From Betaproteobacteria bacterium (GTDB taxonomy: Bacteria > Pseudomonadota > Gammaproteobacteria > Burkholderiales > Burkholderiaceae), in assembly GCA_009921765.1 (NCBI GenBank), contig RFXC01000091.1:1-15786 (forward strand): a DNA stretch of 15,786 nucleotides, read 5' to 3'. The notes below the pieces were generated by a model that did no database searches, was not told the DNA's origin, and saw nothing but the letters and a program-made list of their open reading frames with translations. Position 1 is the stretch's first letter, and the number at the start of each line of letters is the position of its first letter. Below, piece by piece: positions 1-7,747 of this stretch. The position numbers were made by a program, and so were the translations under genes.

Positions 1-725
1 CTTCGGCGAGTGCGATCGCCCCCCAGATAAGCCTGTCGAATCCGGGCGTCGTTGAGCACGTCAACGGCCGGACCTTCCATGAAGAGCCGGCCGAGTTCCA
101 GCACGATTGCACGATCCGAGACAGCAAGCGCCCCGTGTGCGTTTTGTTCGACCATCAGTACGGTGACACCGGCGCGTGCGACGGTACGCGCGAGTTCGAA
201 GACTTCGAGTTGCATCCTGGGTGACAGGCCAAGCGAGGGTTCATCGAGCAGGACAAGGCGTGGCTCGAGCACCATCACCATGGCGGTTTCCAGCATTTGC
301 TGTTCCCCGCCAGACAAATTGCCGGAAAAAATGTTCAGGCGGGGCTTGAGTGCCGGGAACAGATCCACCACCCGGTCAATGGCGGCCGAGTGGCGCGAAG
401 CGGGCAGCGTGTAGCACGCCATCTTGAGGTTTTCCCAAACGCTCATGCTTGAAAAATTGCATCGGCCCTGCGGGACGAAGCCGATGCCGCAGGCGAGTCG
501 TTCCCAGGGGGGCAGCGCTTGCACTGTCTTGCCTTCGAAACGAATCTCTCCGCGGAAGTGTCGACAGGTGCCGTAGACCGCGCGCAGCAGCGTGGATTTG
601 CCGGCGCCGTTGCCGCCGATCAGCGTGGTCACCGTGCCGCGCTCGATCCGCGCGGAAAAGTCGTGCACCACCGGGAGATCGCCGTAGCCGGCGGTGAGCG
701 CGTCGATCTCAAGCACGGACGCCAA
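1..725 (-). CDS. livF: Branched-chain amino acid/amide ABC transporter ATP-binding protein LivF (3' end beyond window)
   Basis: ATPase subunit of a liv-type (HAAT family) importer, acting on the cytoplasmic face with LivG. Translating the minus strand gives 241 residues with no stop before the window edge. It has Walker A GGNGAGKS (about 37-44), a Q-loop Gln at 86, signature LSGGEQ (137-142), Walker B LVLLDEP (157-163) and the LivF-typical VEQN (192-195). The sequence reaches the AYLGG stretch that normally closes LivF, so only a few residues are missing. Start choice: a TTG at 725 lies 6 nt after a GGAGG (732-736) inside the livG 3' end. A GTG at 716 would give the more usual MLEI N-terminus but sits about 15 nt from that site. 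Either start overlaps the livG stop, implying translational coupling. Family identity is secure; the start is not. Confidence 0.93.
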   Translation of the reverse strand, partial: MASVLEIDALTAGYGDLPVVHDFSARIERGTVTTLIGGNGAGKSTLLRAVYGTCRHFRGEIRFEGKTVQALPPWERLACGIGFVPQGRCNFSSMSVWENLKMACYTLPASRHSAAIDRVVDLFPALKPRLNIFSGNLSGGEQQMLETAMVMVLEPRLVLLDEPSLGLSPRMQLEVFELARTVARAGVTVLMVEQNAHGALAVSDRAIVLELGRLFMEGPAVDVLNDARIRQAYLGGDRTRR

Positions 726-1476
726 GATAGGCCTCCAGCACGCGCGGATCTGAGTGGACCAGATCAGGGGATCCCTCAAGCAGTTTCCGTCCCTGATCAA
801 AAACGATGACCCGGTCGCAGAGCCCCATGATGAAGTCCATGTTGTGCTCGACGATGAGAAAGGTTTCGCCGGCTTCCTTCAGCGAGCGAATTGCAGCCTC
901 GATTTCGCGCACCCGGGTTGGGTTCACGCCCGCCACGGGTTCGTCGAGCACCACAAGAAGCGGCTTGGGCATGAGCGCAGCGGCGAGCGCGACCAGCTTT
1001 TTCTGGCCGTACGACAGGATGCCCACTGGAATGTCTGCATAACGCTTCAGGCCGACGAGGCTGATGAGTTGCGCTGCTCGCGCCTGCGCAGCCGCCTCTT
1101 CACGGCGTAGCCTCGGAGACCGAAAGACTGCGTCCAACCAGTTGGCCGAGTCAAAGGGCTCCATCGCCGTGAGCAGGTTGTCGGTGAGTGTCATCTGGTC
1201 GTAGACGCGCACTGTCTGGAAGGTTCGCATCAGACCTGCACGCGCGATTTTCCAGGAGGGCTCGTGGTCCATGGACCGGCCATTGAGCATGACCTGGCCG
1301 CTGTCGGGTGGCTGGAACCCGGTGATGCAGTCTATCGTGGTGCTTTTGCCTGAACCGTTGGGTCCGATGATGCCGACGATCTCGTTACGCTGTACCTGAA
1401 ACGACACGTCATCGACTGCGATCACCCCAGCATACGATTTTGAGAGACCGGTGACCTGGAGCAGTGGAGTCGTCAT
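709..1476 (-). CDS. livG: Branched-chain amino acid/amide ABC transporter ATP-binding protein LivG
   Basis: Second ATPase subunit of the liv-type importer; it pairs with LivF to energise the LivH/LivM permeases. The 255-residue protein has the expected family length. Visible motifs are Walker A GPNGSGKS (38-45), Q-loop RTFQ (Gln87), signature LSYGQ (154-158; Tyr replaces the first Gly of the usual LSGGQ, which is common in LivG), Walker B LLVVLDEP (173-180) and the switch His211 in VEHN. The C-terminus EAYLG is the usual LivG/LivF ending. The ATG lies 12 nt downstream of the livM stop. No strong Shine-Dalgarno sequence precedes it, so translation probably depends on coupling to livM. Its 3' end overlaps the livF start. 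Confidence 0.96.
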   Translation of the reverse strand: MTTPLLQVTGLSKSYAGVIAVDDVSFQVQRNEIVGIIGPNGSGKSTTIDCITGFQPPDSGQVMLNGRSMDHEPSWKIARAGLMRTFQTVRVYDQMTLTDNLLTAMEPFDSANWLDAVFRSPRLRREEAAAQARAAQLISLVGLKRYADIPVGILSYGQKKLVALAAALMPKPLLVVLDEPVAGVNPTRVREIEAAIRSLKEAGETFLIVEHNMDFIMGLCDRVIVFDQGRKLLEGSPDLVHSDPRVLEAYLGVRA

Positions 1477-1488
1477 AGGAGCACAGGT

Positions 1489-2460
1489 TTAGCGCAAATT
1501 TTCCCGAAGTCTGGCAATTCGGCGTTCGCGCAACCAGCCCACGACGCCCTGAGGCAGCACCAGCACCACCACCACCAGAATCACGCCAAAAATCACCATC
1601 CGAAGGTCATTGGAAAAGCGCAGCATCTCGGGTAGGGCAGAGAGCGCGAGCCCGGCGATCACGACTCCCCAGAAGCTCCCGGCACCGCCCACGATCACCA
1701 TGATCAGCCAGGCCTGGATATAGTAGAAATCGAGAATGCTGGGGTCGACCACCTTCAGGTAAAACACATGAATGCCACCGGCTACGCCGGTAAGCGCTGC
1801 GCCAAGTGAGAAGGCGAGAAGCCGATAGGGGGTGGGCGAAATGCCCTGCGCAAGCGCAAGGGGCATGTTGTGCTTGATCGCGAGTAACGTTCGACCGATC
1901 CGCGAACTGACCAGCGCGTAAACGACCGCCATGACACAGAGGGTCCAACCCATGGCGAGGTAGTACATCGCGATGGTCGATCCGAACCGGATTCCGAACA
2001 GCTCTGGCACGGGTAGACCCGGGAGGCCTAGCGGCCCCCGGGTGAGGTCGACCCAGTCGCGTGAAATAAGAAAGGCAAGGAGTGCAAACGACAAGGTGAC
2101 GATAACAAACGAATCGCGCTGAAGCCGCAACGCGGGCCAGCCCACCACCAGCGCGAGCACAGCGTTCAGCAGCGCGGCTGCGATCAGGCCAGTGCCAAAT
2201 GACGCGCCGGCATCCATGACCAGGAGAGCGGTGCAGTAGCCGCCAATCCCCCAGAAGGCGAGTTGCGCAAAGGACAGTAACCCGGCATAGCCGTACACCA
2301 GATTGAGGCAGATTGCTGCAGCCGTGAAAGTGAAGGCGCTCACCCCCACGCCAACGATGTAGTCGTTTGCGAAAGCGGGCAACAGCAGCGTGGCGGCAAG
2401 GCCCAGCGCAAATAGCGCGACCCCAAGGGCTCGGTTTCGTGATGAGGGTGCTTGCTCCAT
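1489..2460 (-). CDS. livM: Branched-chain amino acid/amide ABC transporter permease LivM
   Basis: Inner-membrane permease of 323 residues, almost wholly hydrophobic, with roughly eight to nine predicted transmembrane segments. Family hallmarks include LNLVYGYAGLLSFAQ near residues 53-67, the RGPLGLPGLP loop near 140, a cytoplasmic coupling segment around GRTLLAIKHNMPLALAQG (about 189-206), and VIVGGAGSFWG near 255. The C-terminus is Arg-rich (RERRIARLRENLR), as expected for a cytoplasmic tail. Its ATG shares one base with the livH stop (TGATG at 2458-2462), a classic stop-start overlap pointing to translational coupling. Ligand specificity of liv-type systems (leucine-type amino acids, urea, amides, aromatic acids) is set by the binding protein and cannot be read from this subunit. 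Confidence 0.95.
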   Translation of the reverse strand: MEQAPSSRNRALGVALFALGLAATLLLPAFANDYIVGVGVSAFTFTAAAICLNLVYGYAGLLSFAQLAFWGIGGYCTALLVMDAGASFGTGLIAAALLNAVLALVVGWPALRLQRDSFVIVTLSFALLAFLISRDWVDLTRGPLGLPGLPVPELFGIRFGSTIAMYYLAMGWTLCVMAVVYALVSSRIGRTLLAIKHNMPLALAQGISPTPYRLLAFSLGAALTGVAGGIHVFYLKVVDPSILDFYYIQAWLIMVIVGGAGSFWGVVIAGLALSALPEMLRFSNDLRMVIFGVILVVVVLVLPQGVVGWLRERRIARLRENLR

Positions 2461-3347
2461 CAGCCCACTCGCACCCGCGAGGCGCCGAACAGGCCGTGCG
2501 GCTTCACGAGCAACACCAGAATCATGACCACAAAGCTTGCGACCTCCTGCCAGATGATGGCAAAAAAGCCACCGATCCAGCTCTCCAGGATGCCAAGACC
2601 GATGCCCGCCACGATCGCCCCAGGAATGCTGCCCAGCCCCCCGATGATGACCAGCGCAAAGGCCTTGAGGATCAGGAACTGTCCCATGATTGGCTGAACC
2701 AGGTGAACCGGGGCGAGCGCTGCGCCCGCCAGGCCACAGAGCACCGTGGCGACAACGACCGCACCTCGTGCTACGCGCCTCGGCTGGATGCCCACCATGA
2801 GCGCAGCCTCGCGATTGACCGAGACCGCGCGCATGGCACGCCCGAACTGCGTTTTGAACAGCAGGAACCAGAGCGCACCGAAGGCGAGCAGTGCAAGCCC
2901 TGAGGCAGCGATCCGGTTCCAGGTGATCCGGATGTCACCAATCGAGACACCGCCGAATCCGAACTGCGTATTGACCATTTTTGGCGTGGCGGTGAAGAGG
3001 TACTGGAACCCGTAGAGCAGAACCATCGAGAGCCCGATGGTGATCAGGATGGATCGCTCGAAATCCTTGTCGCGAAGCCTCGCCAGGAAGCCCTCATAGA
3101 GAACGAAACCGAGGGCCGCACTGGCAAGCATGGCGACCAGCAGCGATGGCAGATAGTGCCCGCCCAGCGCCGGCAAGGCGAACGCCATCGCGTAGGCCCC
3201 GACCATCAGCAGTTCGCCATGGGCGAAGTTGATGATGTCGAGCACGCCGAAGATGAGGGCCAGCCCAGTCGCGATGAGCGCATAGATCAGCCCGAGCATC
3301 AGCCCGTTCAGGGTCAGCTGGACGAGGTAGATCGGTTCAACGTTCAT
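2460..3347 (-). CDS. livH: Branched-chain amino acid/amide ABC transporter permease LivH
   Basis: First gene of the minus-strand liv operon; 295 residues if started at the ATG at 3347 (MNVEPIYLVQ). This start puts the protein at the usual LivH length and opens directly into the first membrane segment NGLMLGLIYALIATGLALIFG. Family hallmarks include LDIINFAHGELLMVGAYA (about 42-59), the coupling segment FGRAMRAVSVNREAALMVGI in the middle of the protein, and VIIGGLGSIPGAIVAG near 235-250. An upstream ATG at 3437 would add 30 Pro/Ser/Arg-rich residues with no family resemblance and would run through the divergent regulatory region, so I rejected it. Only a weak TAGG precedes the chosen ATG. The stop overlaps livM by one base. 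Confidence 0.94.
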   Translation of the reverse strand: MNVEPIYLVQLTLNGLMLGLIYALIATGLALIFGVLDIINFAHGELLMVGAYAMAFALPALGGHYLPSLLVAMLASAALGFVLYEGFLARLRDKDFERSILITIGLSMVLLYGFQYLFTATPKMVNTQFGFGGVSIGDIRITWNRIAASGLALLAFGALWFLLFKTQFGRAMRAVSVNREAALMVGIQPRRVARGAVVVATVLCGLAGAALAPVHLVQPIMGQFLILKAFALVIIGGLGSIPGAIVAGIGLGILESWIGGFFAIIWQEVASFVVMILVLLVKPHGLFGASRVRVG

Positions 3348-3419
3348 CCGGCCTACGTTAACCGATTCAGTGCACGCTGGCGAGGGGCCTGGTGAAATGA
3401 AACGCAGGGAGTGAAACGC

Positions 3420-3449
3420 TTGCCGAGGCGAACCCAATCCTCTTATGAT
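3420..3449 (+). promoter_or_regulatory. Candidate sigma70-type promoter for the ABC binding-protein gene
   Basis: TTGCCG (3420-3425) and TATGAT (3444-3449) are separated by 18 bp, a good match to the -35/-10 consensus. Predicted transcription would begin near 3455-3457, leaving a 5' leader of about 65 nt before the ATG at 3522. It lies between the divergent livH and binding-protein genes, so the binding protein can be expressed independently of the permease operon. I saw no comparably clear promoter facing livH. Confidence 0.55.
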
Positions 3450-3458
3450 CGTCCGGGA

Positions 3459-3488
3459 CCCGCCACCGCGGGGGCGCGCGCACGCGCC
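3459..3488 (+). promoter_or_regulatory. Two tandem GC hairpins in the binding-protein 5' leader
   Basis: Immediately downstream of the predicted +1 are two perfect inverted repeats: CCCGC-(CACC)-GCGGG at 3459-3472 and GGCGCG-(CGCA)-CGCGCC at 3473-3488. There is no following T-tract, so this is not a classical attenuator. They could stabilise the 5' end of an abundant periplasmic-protein mRNA or shape access to the promoter. GC-rich sequence forms such pairs by chance fairly often, so the functional call is tentative. Confidence 0.3.
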
Positions 3489-3521
3489 AAGTGGCCAACG
3501 ATCACAACGAGGGAGAATCTG

Positions 3522-4655
3522 ATGATTCGCAAAAGCGTCGTAGTCATGGCAGCCGGCCTTGCGCTGGTATCGGGTGCGGCAGTCGCCCAGACCATCCGGA
3601 TCGGATTTTCAAGCGCACTCACCGGTCCTGCTGCGCTGGCGTCGCAATGGGAAAAATGGGGCGTTGAGATGGCGGTTGATGAAATCAACGCATCGGGCGG
3701 CCTGGTGGGTCGCAAGGTCGAGATCGTGAGCGTCGACAATCGGTGCAACCCCACCGAGGGCGCCAACTCCGCCCGCAAACTCATCCAGGAAAAGGTGGTG
3801 GCCATCATCGGTGGGCATTGTTCCAGTGCCACGCTGGCGATGATGCCGATCATCCAGGAGGCAAAGATTCCGCTGATCACGGGCGTGTCCTCAAGTCCGA
3901 AGATCGGCGAAATGTCAGGGGCAGGCGGCAACCCCTACATGTTCCGTATCAACCCCGACGATCTCATGATGGCGCAGGCACTCACTGAATACCTGGGCCA
4001 GAAAAAAACGTTCCGGACCATCGCCATTCTGGGTGAAGACTCCGACTTCGGACGTGGAGCGGGGTCTGCGTTCGCGCCCCTCGCGCAAAAGGCAGGCATG
4101 CAGGTCATCTCAACCGATTACACGCCGCAGATGATCCCCGATTTCACGCCGGTGCTCACTCGGATCGCTCAGCGCAAGCCCGACGCGATTGCCCTCTTTA
4201 TGCTGGGCGCCGACCAGATGAACCTGATCCGCACCGCGATGCAGATGGGTCTGCGCATTCCGTACACTGGCCGAGCCGAGCTGGGTGGAAAGATCGTTGA
4301 GTTGGTAGCGGCAGGCGGCATGGAGGGCACCGTTACGGCGTGGACCTACTCACCTGATATCGATAACCCCACCAACAAGAAATTCGCCGCGGAGATGCTG
4401 AAAAAGCACAACACGGTGGCCACGTTGCAGAGCTGGGCGGGCTACGACAGCATGCGCGCCTACGCAGAAGCGATCCGGCTGATGAACGGCGCTGATTCGG
4501 AAAAAATTCGTGAAGGCCTCACGAAAGTGAAGTTCACCATGCTGCACGGCAAGACGGTGACATTCGACGCCAACAATCAGGCCGGCAAGGTAGTCGTCAT
4601 TCAATCGGCTCGCAATAAAAAGGTCGACATTCTCGACCTGTACGAACTGAAGTAA
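3522..4655 (+). CDS. Periplasmic substrate-binding protein of a liv-type ABC transporter
   Basis: Periplasmic ligand-binding component (type I fold, Peripla_BP_6 family) that delivers substrate to LivHM. The 377-residue protein starts at an ATG preceded by AGGGAG (3510-3515) at a 6-nt spacing. The N-terminus is a typical Sec signal peptide: MIRK, a hydrophobic core, then AVA before Gln23. Mature sequence begins TIRIGFSSALTGPAA, the usual first strand and ligand loop. Further family features are VDEINASGGLVGRKVE, a GGHCSSAT segment near the ligand site, and GEDSDFGRGAGSAF in the second lobe. An upstream in-frame ATG at 3411 would place non-homologous residues before the signal peptide and overlap the promoter, so it is rejected. 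The gene is divergent from livHMGF. The ligand is unknown; amino acid, amide or aromatic acid are all possible for this family. Confidence 0.93.
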   Translation: MIRKSVVVMAAGLALVSGAAVAQTIRIGFSSALTGPAALASQWEKWGVEMAVDEINASGGLVGRKVEIVSVDNRCNPTEGANSARKLIQEKVVAIIGGHCSSATLAMMPIIQEAKIPLITGVSSSPKIGEMSGAGGNPYMFRINPDDLMMAQALTEYLGQKKTFRTIAILGEDSDFGRGAGSAFAPLAQKAGMQVISTDYTPQMIPDFTPVLTRIAQRKPDAIALFMLGADQMNLIRTAMQMGLRIPYTGRAELGGKIVELVAAGGMEGTVTAWTYSPDIDNPTNKKFAAEMLKKHNTVATLQSWAGYDSMRAYAEAIRLMNGADSEKIREGLTKVKFTMLHGKTVTFDANNQAGKVVVIQSARNKKVDILDLYELK

Positions 4656-4666
4656 GAGCGGCGTGT

Positions 4667-4686
4667 GCGCCCCGTCAGTGGGGCGC
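4667..4686. terminator. Hairpin between convergent genes, candidate terminator
   Basis: A perfect 7-bp inverted repeat GCGCCCC-(GTCAGT)-GGGGCGC begins 11 nt after the binding-protein stop. There is no U-tract on either strand, so if it terminates transcription it is probably factor-assisted or acts as a 3'-end stabiliser. It sits between two operons that run towards each other. Confidence 0.4.
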
Positions 4687-4698
4687 GCATTCTGCAGG

Positions 4699-4717
4699 GC
4701 GGGTGCGAAGCGCCCGC
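4699..4717. terminator. Second hairpin in the convergent spacer, candidate terminator for tctA
   Basis: GCGGGTGC-(GAA)-GCGCCCGC forms an 8-bp stem with one G-T wobble and a three-base loop, located 14 bp beyond the tctA stop on the minus strand. No U-tract follows. Together with the hairpin at 4667-4686 it makes a two-stem barrier separating the liv binding-protein transcript from the long tct operon. Confidence 0.35.
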
Positions 4718-4730
4718 TCGTTGATGCGGC

Positions 4731-6242
4731 TTATGAATCGGGCGCTGCGCGCGCCCGCCGCATCGACGGCAGCAGCACCATCACCAACAACGCCGCAGAC
4801 ACGGTCAGGAACCCGGCGCTGATCGGCCGTGTGACAAACACCGACAGATCGCCCTCCGAGATCAGCATGGCCCGCCGGAAATTTTCCTCCAGCATCGGGC
4901 CCAGGATGAAACCCAGGAGCAGCGGCGCGGGCTCGAACCGCATTTTTCTGAGCCCGTAGCCGATCACGCCGAAAATCGCCATGATCACGACGTCGGACAG
5001 GTTGTTCTTGAGGCTGTAGCAGCCGATGCAGCAAAAGATGATGATCGCTGGAAACAACACCCGGTACGGAATCGTGAGAAGCCGCACCCATAGCCATATC
5101 AACGGCAGATTGAGTACCACCAGCAGCGCATTGCCCAGCCACATGCTCGCCACCAGCCCCCAGAAGAGCGCGGGCTGTTTGTCGATGATCTGAGGCCCGG
5201 GCGCGATGCCGTGAATCATCATGGCGCCAATCATCATCGCCATGATGGCGTTCGGCGGAATACCGAGCGAGAGCATCGGGATGAAGCCAGCCTGCGCGGA
5301 GGCATTGTTTGCGGCCTCGGGTGCGGCCACGCCCTGCACCATCCCGTGGCCGAATTTCTCAGGTTCGCGCGAGAGTTTTTTCTCCAGGCTGTAGGCGGCA
5401 TAAGCGGGAATATCGGTGGTGCTGCCGGGCAGGATGCCAAGCGCCACCCCCATGGCCGTGCCGCGCGCCGCCGCCGGCGTGGCTAGCCTGAAGTCTTCGC
5501 GGGAGGGCCACAGCCGATCGGCTGGCCGCACCACCCGGCCCTGGCCCTGGGTGGCTTCCAGATTCAGCATGATCTCGGCCAGTCCAAACAGGCCCATGGC
5601 AACCGGCACGAAGCCGATGCCGTCGAACAGTGCATTCACCCCCAGTGTGTAGCGCTGCATGCCGGTGGTGACGTCGGTGCCGACCAGTCCCAGGAATACG
5701 CCCAGCGCAATCATGGCGAGTGCTTTCGCAAGACTGCCTTGTGCAAGCACCACGGCGGCAACCAGGCCTAGCACCATCACGGCAACGTAATCGGGTGACT
5801 GAAAGAGGAGCGCGAGCTTGGCAACCGGTGGCCCGGCCGCAGCGATCACCAGGGTGGTGACCGTGCCGGCAAAGAGCGAGGCGAGGGCAGCGACCGCAAG
5901 CGCCGCGCCGGCACGGCCGTTCCGGGCCATGGCGTGACCATCTAGCGTGGTGACCACCGACGACGATTCTCCGGGGAGATTCACCAGAATCGCAGTCGTC
6001 GAGCCGCCGTACTGTGAGCCGTAGAAGACGCCCGCCAGCATGATGAGTGCACCCACCGGCGGCAAGTGAAAGGTGAGCGGCATCAGCATGGCCACCGTGG
6101 CCGACGGCCCGATGCCTGGCAGCACTCCGATCAGCGTGCCGAGCAGGCAGCCGATCAGACAGAGCGCCAGGTTGAGGGGCGACAGCGCTACCGAGAATCC
6201 GAGGCCAATGTTGTCGATCAGCCCTGAGAAAAGCGCTTCCAT
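4731..6242 (-). CDS. tctA: Tripartite tricarboxylate transporter large permease TctA
   Basis: Large membrane subunit (503 residues, expected length) of a TTT-family secondary transporter, which uses ion gradients rather than ATP. Motifs of the first half: GVLPGIGP (39-46), YGGSTTAIL (78-86) and PGESSSVVT (90-98). The second half carries the matching GILPGSTTDIPAYAAYSLEK, then FGHGMVQGVAAPEAANNA and LSLGIPPNAIMAMMIGAM. In the internal second repeat the PG is kept but the usual following Gly-rich residues are replaced by Ser-Thr-Thr-Asp, which may tune specificity. The ATG lies 3 nt after the tctB stop. It is the last gene of the minus-strand catabolic operon; hairpins follow it. Confidence 0.96.
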   Translation of the reverse strand: MEALFSGLIDNIGLGFSVALSPLNLALCLIGCLLGTLIGVLPGIGPSATVAMLMPLTFHLPPVGALIMLAGVFYGSQYGGSTTAILVNLPGESSSVVTTLDGHAMARNGRAGAALAVAALASLFAGTVTTLVIAAAGPPVAKLALLFQSPDYVAVMVLGLVAAVVLAQGSLAKALAMIALGVFLGLVGTDVTTGMQRYTLGVNALFDGIGFVPVAMGLFGLAEIMLNLEATQGQGRVVRPADRLWPSREDFRLATPAAARGTAMGVALGILPGSTTDIPAYAAYSLEKKLSREPEKFGHGMVQGVAAPEAANNASAQAGFIPMLSLGIPPNAIMAMMIGAMMIHGIAPGPQIIDKQPALFWGLVASMWLGNALLVVLNLPLIWLWVRLLTIPYRVLFPAIIIFCCIGCYSLKNNLSDVVIMAIFGVIGYGLRKMRFEPAPLLLGFILGPMLEENFRRAMLISEGDLSVFVTRPISAGFLTVSAALLVMVLLPSMRRARAAPDS

Positions 6243-6245
6243 TGG

Positions 6246-6707
6246 TCAGGCGAGGGGCGGCAGGATTCGGAGCGGCAGCCCCAGCCCCCACACGAAAATT
6301 GCGACAACGCCGGCGGTGAGCACAACAACGAGAGCAATCAGCGCGCGCCAGGAGAGCGGCTGCCCGGCGAAGTTGGCAGTGAATGCAGTGGCTGCAATGG
6401 CAACCACCACGCCCAGGCTGGAGAGCGTGGCGGCGAACACCAGCACGGCCGCCGACACGAAGGCGATGGGCCGCAGTCGGACGCCCTCGAACCGATCGTG
6501 AGGCTTGCTCAGTCCGCGTCGGAGTGCGAGTCCGCCGATCAGTGCGCCAAGCGCGATCAGAGCAAGTGCCATCGCGCGAGGCACATAGCCTTCACCCATG
6601 TCGGCCGCTGTGCCCTGCGTGAGATCGGCCCCGAGGAGGAGCGCAGCGACGCCGATGGCCGCCAGGACGATGCCGGCCCACAGATCACGATCGTCCAGGC
6701 GGTTCAT
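6246..6707 (-). CDS. tctB: Tripartite tricarboxylate transporter small permease TctB
   Basis: Small membrane subunit of the TTT transporter, 153 residues with four hydrophobic segments (about 11-27, 43-63, 78-105 and 121-148), the usual TctB topology. Sequence conservation in TctB is low, so assignment rests on size, topology, the GEGYVPR motif that precedes the second segment, and position between tctC and tctA. It begins 21 nt after the tctC stop and is nearly fused to tctA (3-nt gap). Confidence 0.92.
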   Translation of the reverse strand: MNRLDDRDLWAGIVLAAIGVAALLLGADLTQGTAADMGEGYVPRAMALALIALGALIGGLALRRGLSKPHDRFEGVRLRPIAFVSAAVLVFAATLSSLGVVVAIAATAFTANFAGQPLSWRALIALVVVLTAGVVAIFVWGLGLPLRILPPLA

Positions 6708-6728
6708 CAGGGCCCGCGCGGCGCCGGG

Positions 6729-7700
6729 TTACTTCTTCTGCCGCGTCTTGACCAGACCCGCTTCGAGAAACACCGGATACATCGCGGCGTCATCCTCTGC
6801 CCAACGCTTCTTCGTCATTTCGTTGCCACCCGGCGTGACCAGGAAACCTGCCGCGCGGGCCTTCTCCTGGAACTCTTTGTCGGAGAGCGTTTCGATGAAT
6901 TTGGTTTCGAGGATCTTCAGCCGGTCAGCGGGGATGCCCTTGGGCGCAGCAATTACTCGCCAGAGGCCCGAGATGACCGGAAAGCCCTGCTCGGCGAAGG
7001 TGGGCACATCAGGCGCCTTGAAATGGCGGGTGGACGACGCAACACCCAGCACGCGGAGCTTGCCCGCCGCGTGCTGTTCGATCACGTCAGGCAGGGCGAT
7101 CGACGCCATGTCGACCTCGCCCGATAGCAGCGCCTGCACGGTGGGAGCAAAGCCCGCATAAGGAACCTTGGTGAGGCGGATTCCCAAGCCCTTCTCGAAC
7201 ACCGAGGCTGCGACATGGGAGGAGCCGCCAGGCTGGTCGTTGCCATTCTTGAGCTTGCCTGGATTGGCTTTGGCGTGATCGACCAGCTCCTTGAGGTTCT
7301 TGAAGGGCAGCTTGGGGTTGATGGTGATCGCTGATGGGTCGTCGCCAAAGAACACCACGGGTTCCATCTCATCGAGGGAATTGGCATTGGGGTTGTTGTA
7401 CTGCGCGAACACGGCGCCTGTGGCGATCATCGCAAGCGTGTAGCCGTCGGGTTTGGATGACATGACCTCCTTGATGCCCACGGTGCCGCCGGCACCCGGC
7501 TTGTTCACGACGACCACGGGCACGCCCATGCGCTTGGAGGCGGCCTCGGCAGTCATGCGCATGGCGGTGTCGCTGCCGCCACCCGGTGGCCACGGCACGA
7601 CCAGCGTGATCGGCTGTGAGGGGAATGACTGCGATTGCGCGAGTGCGGGCGCAAGCGCCACACACAGCGCAGCAAGTTTCAGGATCAGCGGCTTTTTCAT
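6729..7700 (-). CDS. tctC: Bug-family periplasmic binding protein TctC of the tripartite transporter
   Basis: Periplasmic receptor (323 residues, standard length) that presents a carboxylate substrate to TctAB. Signal peptide: MKK, a hydrophobic stretch, and ALA before Gln22. Family motifs: PITLVVPWPPGGGSDT (30-45), the NKPGAGG loop (66-72), SSKPDGYTL (81-89), VPYAGFAPTVQALLSGEVD in the middle, and APDVPTFAEQGFP in the C-terminal third. The two loops that clamp the ligand carboxylate in known Bug structures are both present. A good Shine-Dalgarno (AGGAG, 6-nt spacing) precedes the ATG, unlike most genes upstream in this operon, which fits high expression of a receptor. The gene starts 47 nt after the LLM oxidoreductase. 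Ligand unknown. Confidence 0.96.
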   Translation of the reverse strand: MKKPLILKLAALCVALAPALAQSQSFPSQPITLVVPWPPGGGSDTAMRMTAEAASKRMGVPVVVVNKPGAGGTVGIKEVMSSKPDGYTLAMIATGAVFAQYNNPNANSLDEMEPVVFFGDDPSAITINPKLPFKNLKELVDHAKANPGKLKNGNDQPGGSSHVAASVFEKGLGIRLTKVPYAGFAPTVQALLSGEVDMASIALPDVIEQHAAGKLRVLGVASSTRHFKAPDVPTFAEQGFPVISGLWRVIAAPKGIPADRLKILETKFIETLSDKEFQEKARAAGFLVTPGGNEMTKKRWAEDDAAMYPVFLEAGLVKTRQKK

Positions 7701-7747
7701 TTCGAGCTCCTGCAGAGGGTTGGCTGAAGATGAGAATTCATTGAGGG

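Noticed and set aside
52..809. Plus-strand reading frames across the livF/livG region
   Set aside because: They are Ser/Arg/Ala-rich shadows antisense to motif-complete ABC ATPases and show no domain or signal of their own.
3348..3437. LivH start at 3437
   Set aside because: The extra 30 residues are Pro/Ser/Arg-rich, unlike the family. The internal ATG at 3347 gives the normal length and N-terminus.
3411..3521. N-terminal extension of the ABC binding protein from an ATG at 3411
   Set aside because: It would bury the signal peptide 37 residues inside the protein and overlaps the predicted promoter and hairpins. The ATG at 3522 has a good ribosome-binding site.
5359..6291. 310-residue minus-strand frame overlapping tctA in another register
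   Set aside because: Its composition (many Arg, His, Cys, Gly) is typical of an off-frame reading of a membrane-protein gene; the overlapping TctA frame has all family motifs.
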